The notes: generated from the letters alone by a model not told the origin. Positions 33,675-46,000 are shown, counted from the first letter of the stretch. The stretch is 64,000 nucleotides of DNA from Neofusicoccum parvum (GCA_020912385.1 CP087209.1:2108001-2172000), one strand, 5' to 3'. Numbers and translations: made by a program.

Positions 33675-35456
33675 GATGGGATATCAAAGCAAGACTGAGA
33701 TGGTGTATATGACGGGTATATGGGCAAGGATCAATACTGAATGGAAAAAAGGCTGTGGCGAGTAATTACGACTGTAGATGGAGGAGCTGGCAACTTTAAA
33801 TGATAGAGACTGACTGTTCACTCAGTCCACATTCTTCTTTTCTTGGCAGCTGATGGACAAGTCATTCCCGCCGGCGGATCCCACACAGGGCGTCTGGCGG
33901 TAGGAGACCACGGTGCGCCAAGTCCTGGTTGCTGCCTGGTCAGCCACGCCTAGCGGTCTGTTTCCATCCATACAGCGACCACGTTGAGCGCCATAAGCGA
34001 AGCGAGCTGCAAGTGCCGAGCCGTAGGAGGAATATTTTGTACAGCCCGAAGCCAAGGTTAAACCTATTTTTAACAAGATTCGCTGCCAGGTACAGCCTGG
34101 AGCACGGCGTTTTTTGTGCTGGAACGCAGGGCGTCTTTCCGGTGGCACAAATGGGGAAGAGGATCAGGGCCAAGATAAGCTTAAGGACTTTACGGTTAAG
34201 ACAGAGGGCGGGCTAGACTGTAAGCGGCGCGCGAAAGCGAAAAGGGTGCAGCCACGAGGGTGCCGCGAAACAGACCGGTCGGGCTGCCGTGGGAGAGGCG
34301 TTTTAGTCGCAGTGGCTTGAGGTTGCTGCTTCTCTGCCTGGAGTCTGCCTTGTGGGCACGGCGGACGCTTTGCTGCGCCCTCAAGGCCAATGCATCTATG
34401 CCTCTGGGCCCATAATTCGATGGCTTCATCTTTGCTCTTTGTTGCCTCCAATGCCTCTGAAATTTGTGGTCTACCGTGGTGACGGAGCGGACTGCCATGA
34501 GACCGCTTACACATAGAAATGCGTGGGGAAATGAAGGGTCTTTGCAGTTGCATCCATAGTGGGCCTGCACGGCTCAGCCTCAAGGCAGCAAAAAGTCTTG
34601 TCAAGCACAAGACCGAGGTGCCAAGCCGTCCGTTGAGCTTTTTGGCTCGTATTCCCTATTAAATTGTGGCTGTTTCCTCCGCTCCGCCAACATCGGCTGG
34701 CTATCACTGGAGCTTGGCAATGCACCGCAGATTCGCTGGCTGCGCAGGTGAATCCTTCGAATATCCCAAGGCAAGCCTCAGATAGCCGATAGGCTGCGGC
34801 AGGGATTGATCGTCGAGACGAGGATGGGGGCCGAATGATGCCCTCAACGGGCCTAACGGCTTGGTTCCGGTTATATTTTTATCTGTTAAAAGCGACGATA
34901 TTGTCGAGCTGGAGGGCGAAAGATTATCGAAGGGTCTGGAAGGGTTGAGGGGTTCTGCGTGATTAACGGGGCCTGGTCGCGTTCGGTCTCGGGAAGAGTA
35001 GGGAGGGGCGAGCCATGATTGGACGAAAATCATCACGAGATCCTAGATTGGTAAGTGACTGGTTACACCGAGGCATTAAAGGCGGATGGGGGTGGTGGAA
35101 ATCGAAAGACGGCGGTCGAGAAACCTCAGATGAACGGGAAGAAAGACAGCTGGAACAAATGTGATCCACGAGGTGTGAGAAGGAGGTGGAAATTGAGTGA
35201 AGGTTGGCGAGTAGCAATAAAGGCGCGACAAAAGAAAGTTTGTTTTGCGGGAGTTGTTTAGTCTCGTGCCAGACGTCATCGACGGCGACAGTCTGGCCGG
35301 TGGGGGTAGGGTGACACCAGCAGGTTCCACAGCAAGATAAAAGCAGAGCAGTGCTGTTGTCTTTGAGCAGGTCGTCCTCCGCCTCTTTCCCAGCGCAACA
35401 ACCCGCTTCTGCAAACGAAACATCCCTGACGTCACTGCCAGCACACGCCAGTCAAC
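33675..35456. other. Intergenic, no gene seen
   Basis: About 1.8 kb between divergent genes. No frame shows family motifs. Confidence 0.5.
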
Positions 35457-35800
35457 ATGGACGAGGTCAAGAACAGCGGCGCAGTCAGATTCCGCGACTT
35501 TGACGCGAAGCTTGAGCGGATCTCGGGCCAAAAGTACGCACTGCACCCTGCACATCCCCGTCTTCCCTGTTTCGCCTGCAGATGTGATGTGCACGTGGAG
35601 TCGGGGATGCAGTCCGGGATGGTCGAGTGCAAGGCTGAGAGGCGGCACACCACAGGTACGGCGACATGGCCAAGCCCGACTTCGCCGGGGACGGGCACGT
35701 CCACTTCAAGGGCGAAAACGTGAACGTGAGCAAGACGGCCCCGCCGGTGGGCGCATCATCGAACAACAGCGGCGAGAAAGCAGGCGCTCCGCCGGGGTGA
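35457..35800 (+). CDS. Small hydrophilic protein, unknown
   Basis: Exons 35457-35533 and 35656-35800 join in phase (K split by the intron, gtacgc..cacag) to 73 residues. Hydrophilic, Gly/Asn/Lys-rich toward the C-terminus, no signal peptide, no membrane segment. The first exon (MDEVKNSGAVRFRDFDAKLE) is predicted helical. I do not recognise it. The case for a real gene is the clean ATG context (caacATGG), good splice signals and agreement of phase. Confidence 0.5.
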
Positions 35801-36634
35801 AGGGCCCAAACGGGCAGTGCAGGCGCCCCGCTGCCGAAGAATAACCAAGAAGCGGGGCTCCGTGAGCCGGGGCTGGGGGGTGGCAGATCAGGGCGCGATG
35901 AGGCCCAAGGTGTGGAGAAGCAGAGTCAGCGACGGCGCGCGGTGCCTGGCGAGCTTCGGGGGCGCCGCGCGCGTCCGTCGCCAGCGGGCTGGCTTATCGG
36001 TGGTTGAGGCGCAAGAGCGTTGGTTCGTGTGTTTGCCCTATCGCGCTATCGTCAGTGTCAGTATACACACGCGTTGACCTGCCGCCGTGCTGCGAAAGTG
36101 GATGTGCAGTGAGTGAGCGAGGTGAGCGGATTGCACGAGTCGGATCCGACGTCGGATGGGCGCCTCCCTGCCGTGCGATCACGCCAATATCACCGCCGCC
36201 GCCGTCACCGTCACCGTCGCCAACTCCCGCCCGTCCACCTGCGTCTGCCAAGCGCACGCGAACCCCGCCGTTTCGCCGGCATCGTCGGCAAATGCTTCGA
36301 CACCGCTTGAGCCGCGAATCGCACGCCGCGCTAGATGCCGCCGCTGGCTTCCCGTCGGCCTGATCGCTCGTTCCCGTCGCTGTCTCCGCCACCCCCGGCG
36401 TTCTCCCGCCTCTTGACGAACGTCCTGACGAGCCCGCACCCTGCAGTCGGGCCTACTCCGGCTGCGTCTCCATGTTCGAGAGAGAGAGGAGCCATATTGC
36501 CAAGCTCAGCGTCGGCTCGATGTCGTGAGAACATACGTCCGGCCGGGGACTGCCGCTATAAAAGACGGGGGCGTCTCCGCCGGTGAGAGCCTCAAGAGAA
36601 GTCCGCCAACTCCAGCTTCTCCCGCCGACACACC
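35801..36634. other. Intergenic; promoter of the GH3 gene
   Basis: About 830 GC-rich bases with a TATA box at 36557-36563. Contains short CCG/CAC repeats around 36185-36215. Confidence 0.55.
36557..36563 (+). promoter_or_regulatory. TATA box (TATAAAA) of the GH3 gene
   Basis: Perfect TATAAAA 72 bp upstream of the start codon at 36635, consistent with a strongly inducible secreted hydrolase. Confidence 0.6.
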
Positions 36635-39075
36635 ATGAGGTCCACCGCCTGCGCTGTCGCCTCGGTCCTGGCCGCTGCTGCTCCGGCAATCGCTGCTGAG
36701 AACTACACCTGGGCCAATGCTCCGTCTGAGGTCCAATTCTACGGCCAGAGTCCTCCGGTCTACCCTTCCCGTGCGTTCCCACCCCGTGCCCGCAGACCAA
36801 CCAAGCTGACTCGGTCAAACAGCCCAGGGAACGGGCAACTCGTCCTCAGCATGGGCGTCTGCCTACGAGAAGGCCCGTGCTATTGTCGCCCAGCTGACCT
36901 TGGATGAGAAGTCCAACCTCACTCGTGGCTTCACTGGCAGCTGTGTTGGCAACACTGGCGCCATTGCGCGTTTGGGCATTGAGCCTCTCTGCTTTGCCGA
37001 CGCCCCAGATGGCATTCGTGGCACCGACTTCGTCTCTGCCTTCCCCTCCCAGCTGCACCTTGCGACCACCTGGGACCGGAGCTTGTTCTATGCCTACGGC
37101 AAGGCTCTTGGTGAGGAGTACCACGACAAGGGCATCAATGTTGCCCTTGGCCCTGTTGCGGGCCCGCTCGGCAGGATCGCCAAGGGCGGCCGTAACTGGG
37201 AAGGCTTGAGCAACGATCCCTATCTTGCTGGTATTGGCATGGGCGAGGTGACCGCGGGTATGCAAGACGCGGGAGTCATTGCTGTTGCAAAGGTGAGCTG
37301 AGTGTTCAGTTGTGTCGTGCAGCAGTTTCTAACTGTCCGAATAGCACTTCCTGTTGAACGAGCAGGAGTACCGCCGCATGCCTAACCAGTCGCTCACCAT
37401 GCCAGCCAACGGCAACGCTCCCGCTGAGGCGGAGGGGCACGCCATTTCCTCGAATGTGGACGACTTGACCCTACATGAGCTTTACGCCTGGCCCTTCTAC
37501 GACGCTCTTAAGGCAGGAGCTGCCTCGGTCATGTGCTCTTACAACCGTGCAAACAACTCCTACGCATGCCAGAACTCCAAGCTGCTGAACGGTATCCTCA
37601 AGACCGAAATGGGCTTCGAGGGTTTCGTTGTTAGTGATTGGCAGGCTCAGCACACTGGCATTGCCTCTGCCAATGCTGGTCTCGATGTCGTCATGCCCGA
37701 TGGTGGCTTCTGGGGTGCAAACCTTACTCAGGCTGTCAACAACGGATCCGTCACGGCCGACCGTCTGGACGACATGGCCACCCGTGTTCTGGCTGCGTAC
37801 TATCTCCTCAAGCAAGATGAGGACTACCCTGAAATTGGCGTCTACCCTGACCTGGTTCAGCACCCCATCGTTGATGTCCGTGGTGAGCACGACAAGGTGA
37901 TCCGCGAGGTTGGAACCGCTGGTCACGTTCTTGTCAAGAATGTGAACAACACCCTGCCCCTGCAGAGCCCTAAGTTTGTCGCCATCTACGGCTATGATGC
38001 CGAAGTCAAGGCCGTGCCGTGGGAGAATGTTGCACGTTACGGCGGTGGCTATGAGGTTAACTACGGCTGGAACACCTTCAATGGTACCCTGATCACTGGT
38101 GGTGGCTCTGGTGGTGCTACTCCACCCTACGTTGTTTCTCCTTTCAAGGCCATCCAGGACCGTGTCATCAAAGACCATGGCATTCTTCGCTGGAACTTCT
38201 GGGACGAGAACCCCCATGTTTCGGCAACTGCACAAGTTTGCCTGGTCTTCATCAACGCCTATGCTTCCGAATCCTTCGACCGCCCCTCTCTGACGGATGA
38301 GTTCAGCGACAACCTTGTCAACAACGTGGCGACCAACTGCTCTAACACTGTTGTTGTCGTTCACTCCGCTGGTATCCGCATCGTCGACTCGTGGGTTGAC
38401 CACGAGAACGTCACTGCTGTTATCTTTGCTGGTCTTCCAGGCCAGGAGAGTGGCCACAGCCTTGTTGATATTCTCTATGGCGACGTTAGCCCCAGTGGCA
38501 AGCTTACTTACACAGTCGCTAAGAAGGAGGAGGACTATGGAAACCTCCTCAACCACACCGAGGACACCACCTGGTTCCCGCAAGATGACTTCACCGAGGG
38601 GGTGTATATTGACTACAGGGCATTCGACAAGGACGGCATCGAGCCGCGCTTCGAGTTCGGTTACGGTCTGTCGTACTCCGAGTTCGAGTACTCCAACGTC
38701 CAAGTCACCGCGCTCGATGGTAACACCGACAGCTTCCCGCCGGAGGCTACTATCGTGCAGGGAGGCCACCCTGCGCTCTGGGACGTCCTGTTCAACGTTA
38801 CCGCGGACATTGAGAACATCGGTAACTACACTGCGCACGAGGTTGCGCAGCTGTACGTCGGCATTCCTACCGCCCCCGTTCGCCAGCTCCGAGGCTTCGA
38901 CCGTGTTGCCACCGAGTCAGGCCAGAAGGTCACCGTGACCTTCCCGCTCAAGCGTAGGGATCTCAGCGTGTGGAACGTTGAGGCTCAACAGTGGGAACTT
39001 CAGGCAGGCGAGTACCCAATCTGGGTCGGCGCCAGCAGCAGGGATCTGAGGCTAAATGCCACTATTACCATCTGA
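36635..39075 (+). CDS. Secreted GH3 beta-glucosidase
   Basis: Extracellular beta-glucosidase that releases glucose from cellobiose and other beta-glucosides. Exons 36635-36770, 36823-37292 and 37345-39075 give 778 residues. A signal peptide covers about residues 1-20. The N-terminal TIM-barrel domain includes the substrate-binding Asp region (DAPDGIRGTD), GRNWEGLSNDPYLAG, KHFLLNEQEYRR and the nucleophile Asp300 in GFVVSDWQAQHTG. The alpha/beta sandwich and the C-terminal fibronectin type III-like domain follow (QLYVGIPTAPVRQLRGFDRV). Many NxS/T sites predict N-glycosylation. Members of this Ascomycete group are usually induced on plant polysaccharides and repressed by glucose. Confidence 0.95.
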
Positions 39076-39391
39076 AGAGGGATAAGAAAAGCTAATGAAG
39101 ATGCTGACGAGGAGAAGACATCACGATTATCTAATTCATGAAATTTAAATTACCGTAATGGATTAATTTTGAAGACACTCTGATCTCCTTGGTTTCTAGA
39201 TCTTGATTGTTGAATTAGCGAATAATGCTGATGATAATAGGTACACGACATGTCCGCATCAGGAATGCGGTCGCAAAGAGCATCGACACAGGAGACAAAT
39301 CGGTTTACAATACGATGTTTTGCACCTCCATAGGCTCGACTTCGAGTCCTCCGCCGCAGCAATTCAACCAACTCGATCCAGTCTGAACAAA
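39076..39391. other. Intergenic, AT-rich
   Basis: About 315 bases after the GH3 gene; the stretch 39130-39180 is very AT-rich. No gene seen. Confidence 0.5.
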
Positions 39392-40202
39392 ATGTCCCCT
39401 CGATCGAGATCCAAACGGCAGACCGCTTCGGAGCCCGAATGTCGACGGCAGCCATCGCGCCTATGCAAACAAGTCCAGATCCCACCTCCAGAAGTAGCAG
39501 AGCTAGAACAGGCTGTTGGTCCACCGATGCAACCTAGAAGGCAGGCCTTCACGGAGAAGTACCAATCTCCGCGAACGCCTCCGCGTAAATGTAGCAAGAG
39601 TTGAGTCCAGCACCAAGAGCCAGCAGACCTAGGGGAATACCTGGATGATTCAGATGGAGGGCCAGAGGATCTAACGCCCAAGCCAGATAAGAGCAAGGGG
39701 CTGCCGTGAAGCATTTCGAGAAGAAGGGCTGCCCGGCCAAGTTCGGCATCGGGGAGCCTAGCTCAACTGTACCTACTCCCGATCAGCTCAAGGAATGGGG
39801 CTTGTGGAAGTACTTCTGCCTCTGGCAACATAGCCAGACGTAAGACCTCGGTGTATTCAACGAGTCCGTCCACAGTGAACGCAGCAGTATCACAGAACTA
39901 CACAAAAGCTGGAGAGAGGGTCGAGAAAAATGGCACGCCCTGCTTAGGAGACAAGTGCCGGCCCACGCCGAAGCCAACCAAGCCTTCTACGACAGCCGGT
40001 ACGACAGCCACGTGCAAAGGCTCCGCGACGTCGAGGCCTGGTGCAGCACCACGCTGGTCGGTCGCGCGAAGAAGTGACCGCTGCTCTCTCTCCACTCGTC
40101 CACAGCATGCTGATCTCCTCGCACATCCTCAGCTCAGAATGCTACGACTGCCGCTTCATCCACGGCGCCGACCACCAGCCCCTCGAGACCACGATCGCCT
40201 AG
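39392..40202 (+). pseudogene. Broken gene, or gene with very short introns; unknown
   Basis: Coding-like text in pieces. 39392-39604 encodes 70 basic residues from an ATG. 39691-40074 encodes KHFEKKGCPAKFGIG, ELHKSWREGREKWHALLRRQ and HVQRLRDVEAWC, clearly protein-like, but is interrupted by TAA at 39841-39843 and ends at TGA 40075-40077; a shifted frame then runs well to TAG at 40200-40202. Both interruptions vanish if two tiny introns are spliced (39840-39875, 36 nt; 40074-40105, 32 nt), each GT..CACAG and each keeping phase. That is shorter than usual fungal introns, so decay is the safer call. I do not recognise the family. Confidence 0.45.
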
Positions 40203-40215
40203 CCCGCCGACGAAA

Positions 40216-40249
40216 CGCTGGAGTCGCTGGAGTCGCTGGAGTCGCTGGA
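40216..40249 (+). repeat. 9-bp tandem repeat (CGCTGGAGT)
   Basis: Three full units and most of a fourth, just after the broken gene. Confidence 0.85.
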
Positions 40250-42077
40250 TTGAGCGCTGACCAGCACCGGCGCGTACTGGCCTGGACGAGGCGAGAGCCT
40301 GCCGCCGGGAAAATCGAGTTACTCCTTGGAGCACTACGGCTAGTTCCTGCCGGATATGTGGGCGGAGGCGGAGCGGCTGGCGGGCACGTGGGTCGGATGG
40401 CAAGACGAGTGGGTCAGGGAGGCGCGGAGAGAGAGAGAGAGAGAGCTCTGGCTGACGCGGGGACGGCGGCTGTCTCGTTACGGCGCGGAGTGGGATGGTG
40501 TGAAATGGATGAGTGGCGCTGCTCCGGTTCGAAATGGTGGCGGTTGGGTTTGATGCGAGGGAGCTTCGCAGCGCCGGGGCTGGGTCGAAATGTTTGTGAT
40601 ATTTTACGTACGACTCCGATCGTGATTCACGGAACTTTCGTGGTCGAAAGGAACGGACGAGAGGGGGGAAAAAGAAACGTTCGCTGTGCAGATAAGGGCA
40701 GCAACGGCCCCAGCGCCCAATTGTGGAGTTGTCGCAGAAGACCAAACCCCGCCGTCGTTCCAGCCCGACGTTGTACAGAGAGGTGGGTGAGGGGGGACGG
40801 AGAGCCCAACGTCAGCCGGGATGAACCCCTCATAGCCTGACTTCTCAGGCGCAGTGGCTTGCGTGCATGTTGCTTACTGCTACACAGGCCCGCAACTACC
40901 GACGTCGGGGCATGGGGAGGCGAACACATACACGCACGCACGCAACACAACCCGTGTTGGTCGTTCCTGCATGTCACGGTCTAGGGTGGGACTTGCAGGC
41001 ACAGGAAGAAACCCGGCCGTTCCTGCTCAGTCAGACATGACAGCGGCTGACTGGTCGGGCTGGGGAGCGAGGGAGGCGCCTGTCAGACGTTCGTCACACG
41101 GCTATCCGCGTGTGAGCGTGTGTGTGTGTGCCCCGCGGTGGTGGTTTATCGACGTGCAGATGTTATCGACATTCCTCCAGAGGCAGGACAATAGGTCTGC
41201 CTCGCCGATGGTGTTCTGCGGATAGTGTCAATCAATGCCGCGCGCGTGTTCACGCACGGCCGCGGCCACTGAGGACATTCCCGCGGTCCGGGCCGCGCTT
41301 CCCCGATCCGGAAGGACAAGCGGTGGCGCTGCGAAGAGTGCGTCTGTCTGTAGCACCTTGAGTAGCGTTGCCACAGTCGTAAGACAGTCGCTATCGGATC
41401 TTCGTGTCCGTTATGCGTCGCTTCTGAGCGTTTCAATGGCCGGCCGGCTGCGACGCCCGGAGCTGTTTGTCAAGGGGCGCGTGCAAGCCTCGCGCGCATT
41501 GGGTGTCTCTCCCCCTGAGGCGGCTGGTTGTGAGGCGGCAGGCGGCGTGATTATTTATGGGATTCCGCCTCACTCGGCCGGCGCACTAGCGTCCGGAGGA
41601 TCTCGATATTGGTGTGAAGAATGTTCCTGATGCGGGCAGAGATTGGCGCGACGGGGCAAGCTTGGCGATAAGCGCTGGTGGAGGCGTTCGACGCCGCCTC
41701 CTCCACAGACATCACATCTCAATCACGCACCTGACGCTGTCTTCGTTGAAGGTGTCTCCGCGAAGCCTCACTGTTCTCCCGCACCAGGCGCTAGACTATC
41801 ACTCAGTTGCCTCATCGAGTTCTACATCCGCCAAACGCGTGCTTCCGATCCCTGCAGCGCCAGGGAGAACCCACGCGGCCAGCCCACCCGTCCAGCTCAA
41901 CCTCATGCATGCAGACCAGTGCGCCTCTCCGCGAGTCCTTTGGGTATTATTTGATTCGATTCGCAGGTCCAGAGACCTCTGCCAATATTGGAAATCCCTG
42001 CGATGGATGCGCAGACCCTCGGCCGCCTTGAGCTCTGAAACTGACACACATGACCTTTTTCCGCAACTCCATCGAAC
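40250..42077. other. Intergenic, no gene seen
   Basis: About 1.8 kb. Contains a (GA)n run at 40427-40445 and a GT-rich stretch near 41110-41130. Open frames look compositional only. Confidence 0.5.
40427..40445 (+). repeat. (GA)n microsatellite
   Basis: Nine and a half GA units. Confidence 0.85.
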
Positions 42078-42195
42078 ACATACGACCACAGGTCGCAGAA
42101 TCTAGGGCTTCCCGTCCGCTCAGCCGTACTCAAGCTGCGAACCGGCCGATTAGTACTCAAGTGGGTGACCATTGGGGAATCCCGGCTGTTGTATG
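42078..42195 (+). rRNA. 5S ribosomal RNA gene
   Basis: 118 bases starting ACATACGACC and ending GTTGTATGT, whose ends pair as helix I. Internal hallmarks are present: GGGCTTCCCGTCCGCTC, GTGGGTGACCA and GGGAATCCC, which match the fungal 5S pattern and RNA polymerase III internal control region. A T-rich tract (tttgtttttt) follows directly as terminator. Ascomycetes commonly carry 5S genes dispersed in the genome, not in the rDNA repeat, and this fits. Several positions differ from the copies I can recall, so it may be a divergent or 5S-variant copy. Confidence 0.9.
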
Positions 42196-42205
42196 TTTTG
42201 TTTTT
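42196..42205 (+). terminator. RNA polymerase III T-rich terminator
   Basis: Interrupted T tract (tttgtttttt) immediately after the 5S gene. Confidence 0.6.
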
Positions 42206-42358
42206 TGCCGGCGTGGTGTTGAGCACCGACCCCTTTTTGCCCCGAGCGAGGCGAGGAACGTCAACCGTCCGGAACGACGACAGCATTGCCGTTGAGCCTG
42301 CTTGTGTCCGGCGGCGAGATTGCTTTCTCTTGGCATGGGTGCTGGAGGCCCGTTTCTG

Positions 42359-43008
42359 TCATCGTTCTGAGCAACGATAGCTTGCAATGCGGTCGTTCCA
42401 TCCTATCCGTGTCAGGTCATCCAGACCTGGGTATGTCATGGTCCGGTTGAACCCAGTGCAGTAGTCGCCGCTGTGTGAAAAATAAGAGTGTCAGCCGGTT
42501 TTCTAGAGCACACATAGAATGGAAGCAAATCAAAAGGGGTTGCAGGTCATTGCTTACTCGTGTATCACACAAGAAAGGCCTGGGTCAGGACCGTACGAAG
42601 ATATCTGGCGATACCTGATTCTCAGTAGTCAGTTCACCAGTCTCCTACGCTTTCACAGGACCGAACGACCAGGCGTAGACAGAAGAAGATGAATGAAGGA
42701 CTCGAGTGCACGAGAAACGGACCATCTTAAATTGTCAGGCAGATCCCACAGCTGCACACAGCCGGGCCCGTAGTTCTGGAGCCACTGGCATTGCGATTCC
42801 TTGCTATTGGTGCTGTTGCTCCAGAAGATATCCGTACACATATAAACCTGCACAACCAAGATCGTCATCAACAAGGTGTATCAAGCGAAAGGCGGCTGTG
42901 GGATGCTCAGCGACTTACGCCTTGGATGAAGCCCGCTGCTGGTATCGCCACGGCGCCGCTGGCTAGAAGAGCTCCCACATAACGGATGGTGAGTAAAGTG
43001 TATCGCAT
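42359..43008 (-). CDS. Small secreted beta/gamma-crystallin-like protein
   Basis: Exons on minus: 42919-43008, 42723-42847, 42558-42614, 42359-42470; phases agree and give 127 residues. The ATG at 43008 begins a signal-peptide-like segment (GALLASGAVAIPAAG). The mature part resembles the fungal secreted proteins with a single crystallin-type Greek-key unit: VYMCTDIFW, then C..W, PGCVQLWDLPDN, SSYGPDPGLSCVIH, GDYCTGF, TYPGLDDL and a final IASYRC. Six Cys in the mature part fit three disulfides. Such proteins are common in plant-associated Dothideomycetes and are often induced in contact with the host, but the role is not established. No single open frame covers it, because four short exons are needed. 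A TATA-like box sits at 43077-43082 and a 5S rRNA gene lies just downstream. Confidence 0.8.
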
Positions 43009-43076
43009 GGTATGAGCAACACTTGCTGCTAAGCACAAAAGGAGGGGTCCAACTTGATCCATGAAAGGCCAACAGT

Positions 43077-43082
43077 TTATAT
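43077..43082 (-). promoter_or_regulatory. TATA-like box (TATAAA)
   Basis: On the minus strand about 70 bp upstream of the start codon at 43008. Confidence 0.5.
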
Positions 43083-46000
43083 GTGACACTGAAGCGTGCT
43101 GGCATGCGTTGTCGTACAGGTGGGCTTCTACCAACTCCAGATCTTGCCTTCAACTCTGAACACTCCATCTGTGAACACTGAGATCTGCTTTCTGCACTCC
43201 ATGCAGCTTTCCCGCTCCGGTGTGATATTCTTGCGATGCTCGAAAGCTGTCTTTCCGGCGGAGGCCTTCTGCGAGACTGGAGCCGGTACGTAGTTGTTGA
43301 AAGCGGGGGAACACGTAGCTCGCGATCTCGGCAACATGTTGACTTGTGCGTCGTCACAATGGAATGCGTGCTTCCGGGAGGAGATCCGTTAGCGGCCGAT
43401 GTAGGCCGATATCACTTTCGATGCGCCGAATGGTCCCCGAGAGAATCTCAAAAGGTGGCGCAGCCATGTGATTCCTCCGCAATCGAAAAGTGGTAGCGTG
43501 TTGTCTCCTCATGACAGCAGGTCGAGATCCGTGATCGAAGCAGGCAGCAATCGAGAAAGGCTGAGCCCGAGCCAAATGTGGACTGACACGTAGAGTGTAA
43601 GACGCGGCCATCGTGAGTTGTAGTGGTGTCTAAGAAAAAGCATCCTCCCCTAAAAGGGTGGCTTGATGTCTAACGTTAGCTACGGTCAATTTCCGGCAAG
43701 AAACTAATAACTCACGAGATGTTGGGCGTTAGGGACAAGGTGTTGCGACCTCATGGAAAAAAGCAAAGAGTAGCGTTTGTGATTCAAGAGAACAATCCTA
43801 GGATGCGTGCTGCATAACGCTGCTTCAAATCCAACTGAGCAGTCATATTTTCCAGATCCGTATCCAGTTGTCAATGAGTCGGAGAGAGGAGACTTCCTTT
43901 TGCTCGTCTTCTGGGAGTCAGGCAGAAGCTGTCGACTACACAAGGAAGCGATAAAACGCTAGCGCTATTGATAGCACAACGCTATAGCTAATGCTTGGAT
44001 GCCCAAGCTTGATGGACTCCGCACCCGTCCTTCGCATCAGTCACGAATGAGTTCACTCCACGATACCAAGGGTAAATAGACCGGCAAGAGGAGAGACGGC
44101 AAGCAGACGCGTGATAGGAGACAATTGAGGTATACAAGAGCTAATGCATCCTGGCTTCAGATTACTTGCGAGCAGTAGATGCAAGACCGTTTCTCGTGCG
44201 CTAGATCCGTGCCGCAAGCCTTCGACACTCCGATGTGAAACCCCACGCAGAAACTCAATCTTACAGTAGGCGCTACTCCTGGCCACCGCTTTGCAATAGA
44301 AACAGCGTGGAAGATCCTCACCGGTGAGGGAGATGGAAAGGATGATGCTGGATGCCTGAGTCCGCAGAATCCGGGAAGCCGCAGCAGACAAGCCGGGCCG
44401 AAGTATTGTCGTCCCTTGGAGTTTGCAAATATGTGAGTGCGGAGGTCGCTTCCGGGATATTGGGCTCGAGGAGTCGGCGGATGGGTCGACGCTGACGTGC
44501 GGTTGCCCAACCAAGTCATGCAGGAGCAGGTGCGCTGACATCACGCGCAAAGGAAACTGTGTAAGGGAGTTAACAACTCCCAGCCGAAAGCTTAAAGGAT
44601 CTGTGAGATCATGCCAGCGCACGCGTACATACGTATCGGCTGTGCTCGCGCGCTGCAGTCCGCGCTGTAATGGGAATAGAACGCAGCGAACCGCCACCGG
44701 CCTGTCGGGAGCCCGTCCAGCGCATGCAATGCGGCCAACCATCACATCACGAAACCCCTCACCATCACCATTGTCGTCGACACGCACACTTCCTTGCTTT
44801 TCGCTTACGTTGCCGGCTCGCAAAGTATTGCAACATGTGCATGCTGCCATGGCCAGTCGAAATATTCCTGCCTCCGGACAGGCAATCTCGCATCCGCATG
44901 GATGCTTTGACCGGCCATTGAGGCCTGCACGGATTGCAGTGCTTGGTGAGCTGGCCCTGCAGCCACTGCCGCCCTTCCCTCACGTCCGAGCCTCACTTCC
45001 CCTGCGGAAAAAGAAAGAAAGCACGAAATGGTGGTGTGGTCGATAACGGGGCGTGCCGGATGATGGAGGCTGGCTGCGGCAGTGAGGTTCCGGGGAGACC
45101 GTGGCAGGCGGGAGCCGAAGCAGAGGGTCGAGGCGGATAAGGTTGGGGTAGCGGTGATGGGCTGATGGAGAGTGCTGCATGACACCTGGGCCTGCAGCGC
45201 CCTGGCTTTGCGGACCACTGGCGAGCGCTGCTGCAGCGTGAGGGGAGTCTCCATCCAAAACACAGGATCGCCGTGGAGGAGGGCCAGAGGGATCCGAGGC
45301 GTCCTGTGAGAACCGGCGGCGGTCGAAATTGCGACTGCCGCTGCGGATATGGGCGATCGGTGTGGTGAGGCTTACCGCGCTTGGAGGGCGTATCCAATGG
45401 CGTTCCTACCGACACGCCCTGCCCGTCCGCTTGGAGCATGCAGGCCGTCGTCAGGCCCGCAGGCCGTGGGCCATGTCAGACGTCGGCTTGCCATGGAACG
45501 GGTCCGAGACGCGGCCGGTCTGGCGCGGCGGTGATGTCGGCGGCTTCTGCCACGAGCCCGCGGCAGGTGACGGCGGTGGAAGGCGGGAGAAGCTGGGGAG
45601 CAGTCGCGCGGCGGCGGCGATGCGGAGAAACAACGCAAGATCCGGCCTTGGACCCTCGCCCACGGGCATCGCGGACCTGCGGCGCCAGGGCGCTGCTAGG
45701 CCGTATCGAGGCGGGGGGTGCACGCACCAGTGCCCTACGGCGGCATGGGTGTTGAAGGGGACATCCACGCTCGCACTCCCGCCATGTACCCGGTTAGGCC
45801 GTGGCCCGCGGGCTCAGAGATCCGGCAGCGCGCGAACGAAGGCGCGCATGGTCTCAGATCCAACGGCGCGCGGTGCTAGGGACAGGCGCTGCGCAGTGGC
45901 ACCGAGGATTGCTCGCATCGCGTCGATAAGTTGCCGCCACGCCCATGCCATGCCATGCTGCTATCGTGCAGCCCTGCGCGCATGATCGCCGAAACTGGCC

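Noticed and set aside
37471..38838. 455-codon open frame antisense to the GH3 gene
   Set aside because: Same shadow effect from strongly biased codon third positions; no start context, no motifs.
39851..40840. 329-codon plus-strand frame over the broken gene
   Set aside because: Its text is low-complexity and random-looking, while another frame over the same bases reads as a real protein.
43354..43611. Possible extra small secreted protein on minus
   Set aside because: It has an ATG, but the N-terminus is not a convincing signal peptide and no splice junction gives a Cys-rich continuation.
44053..44850. 265-codon frame on minus
   Set aside because: No motif, no signal, unlikely residue mix; GC-driven.
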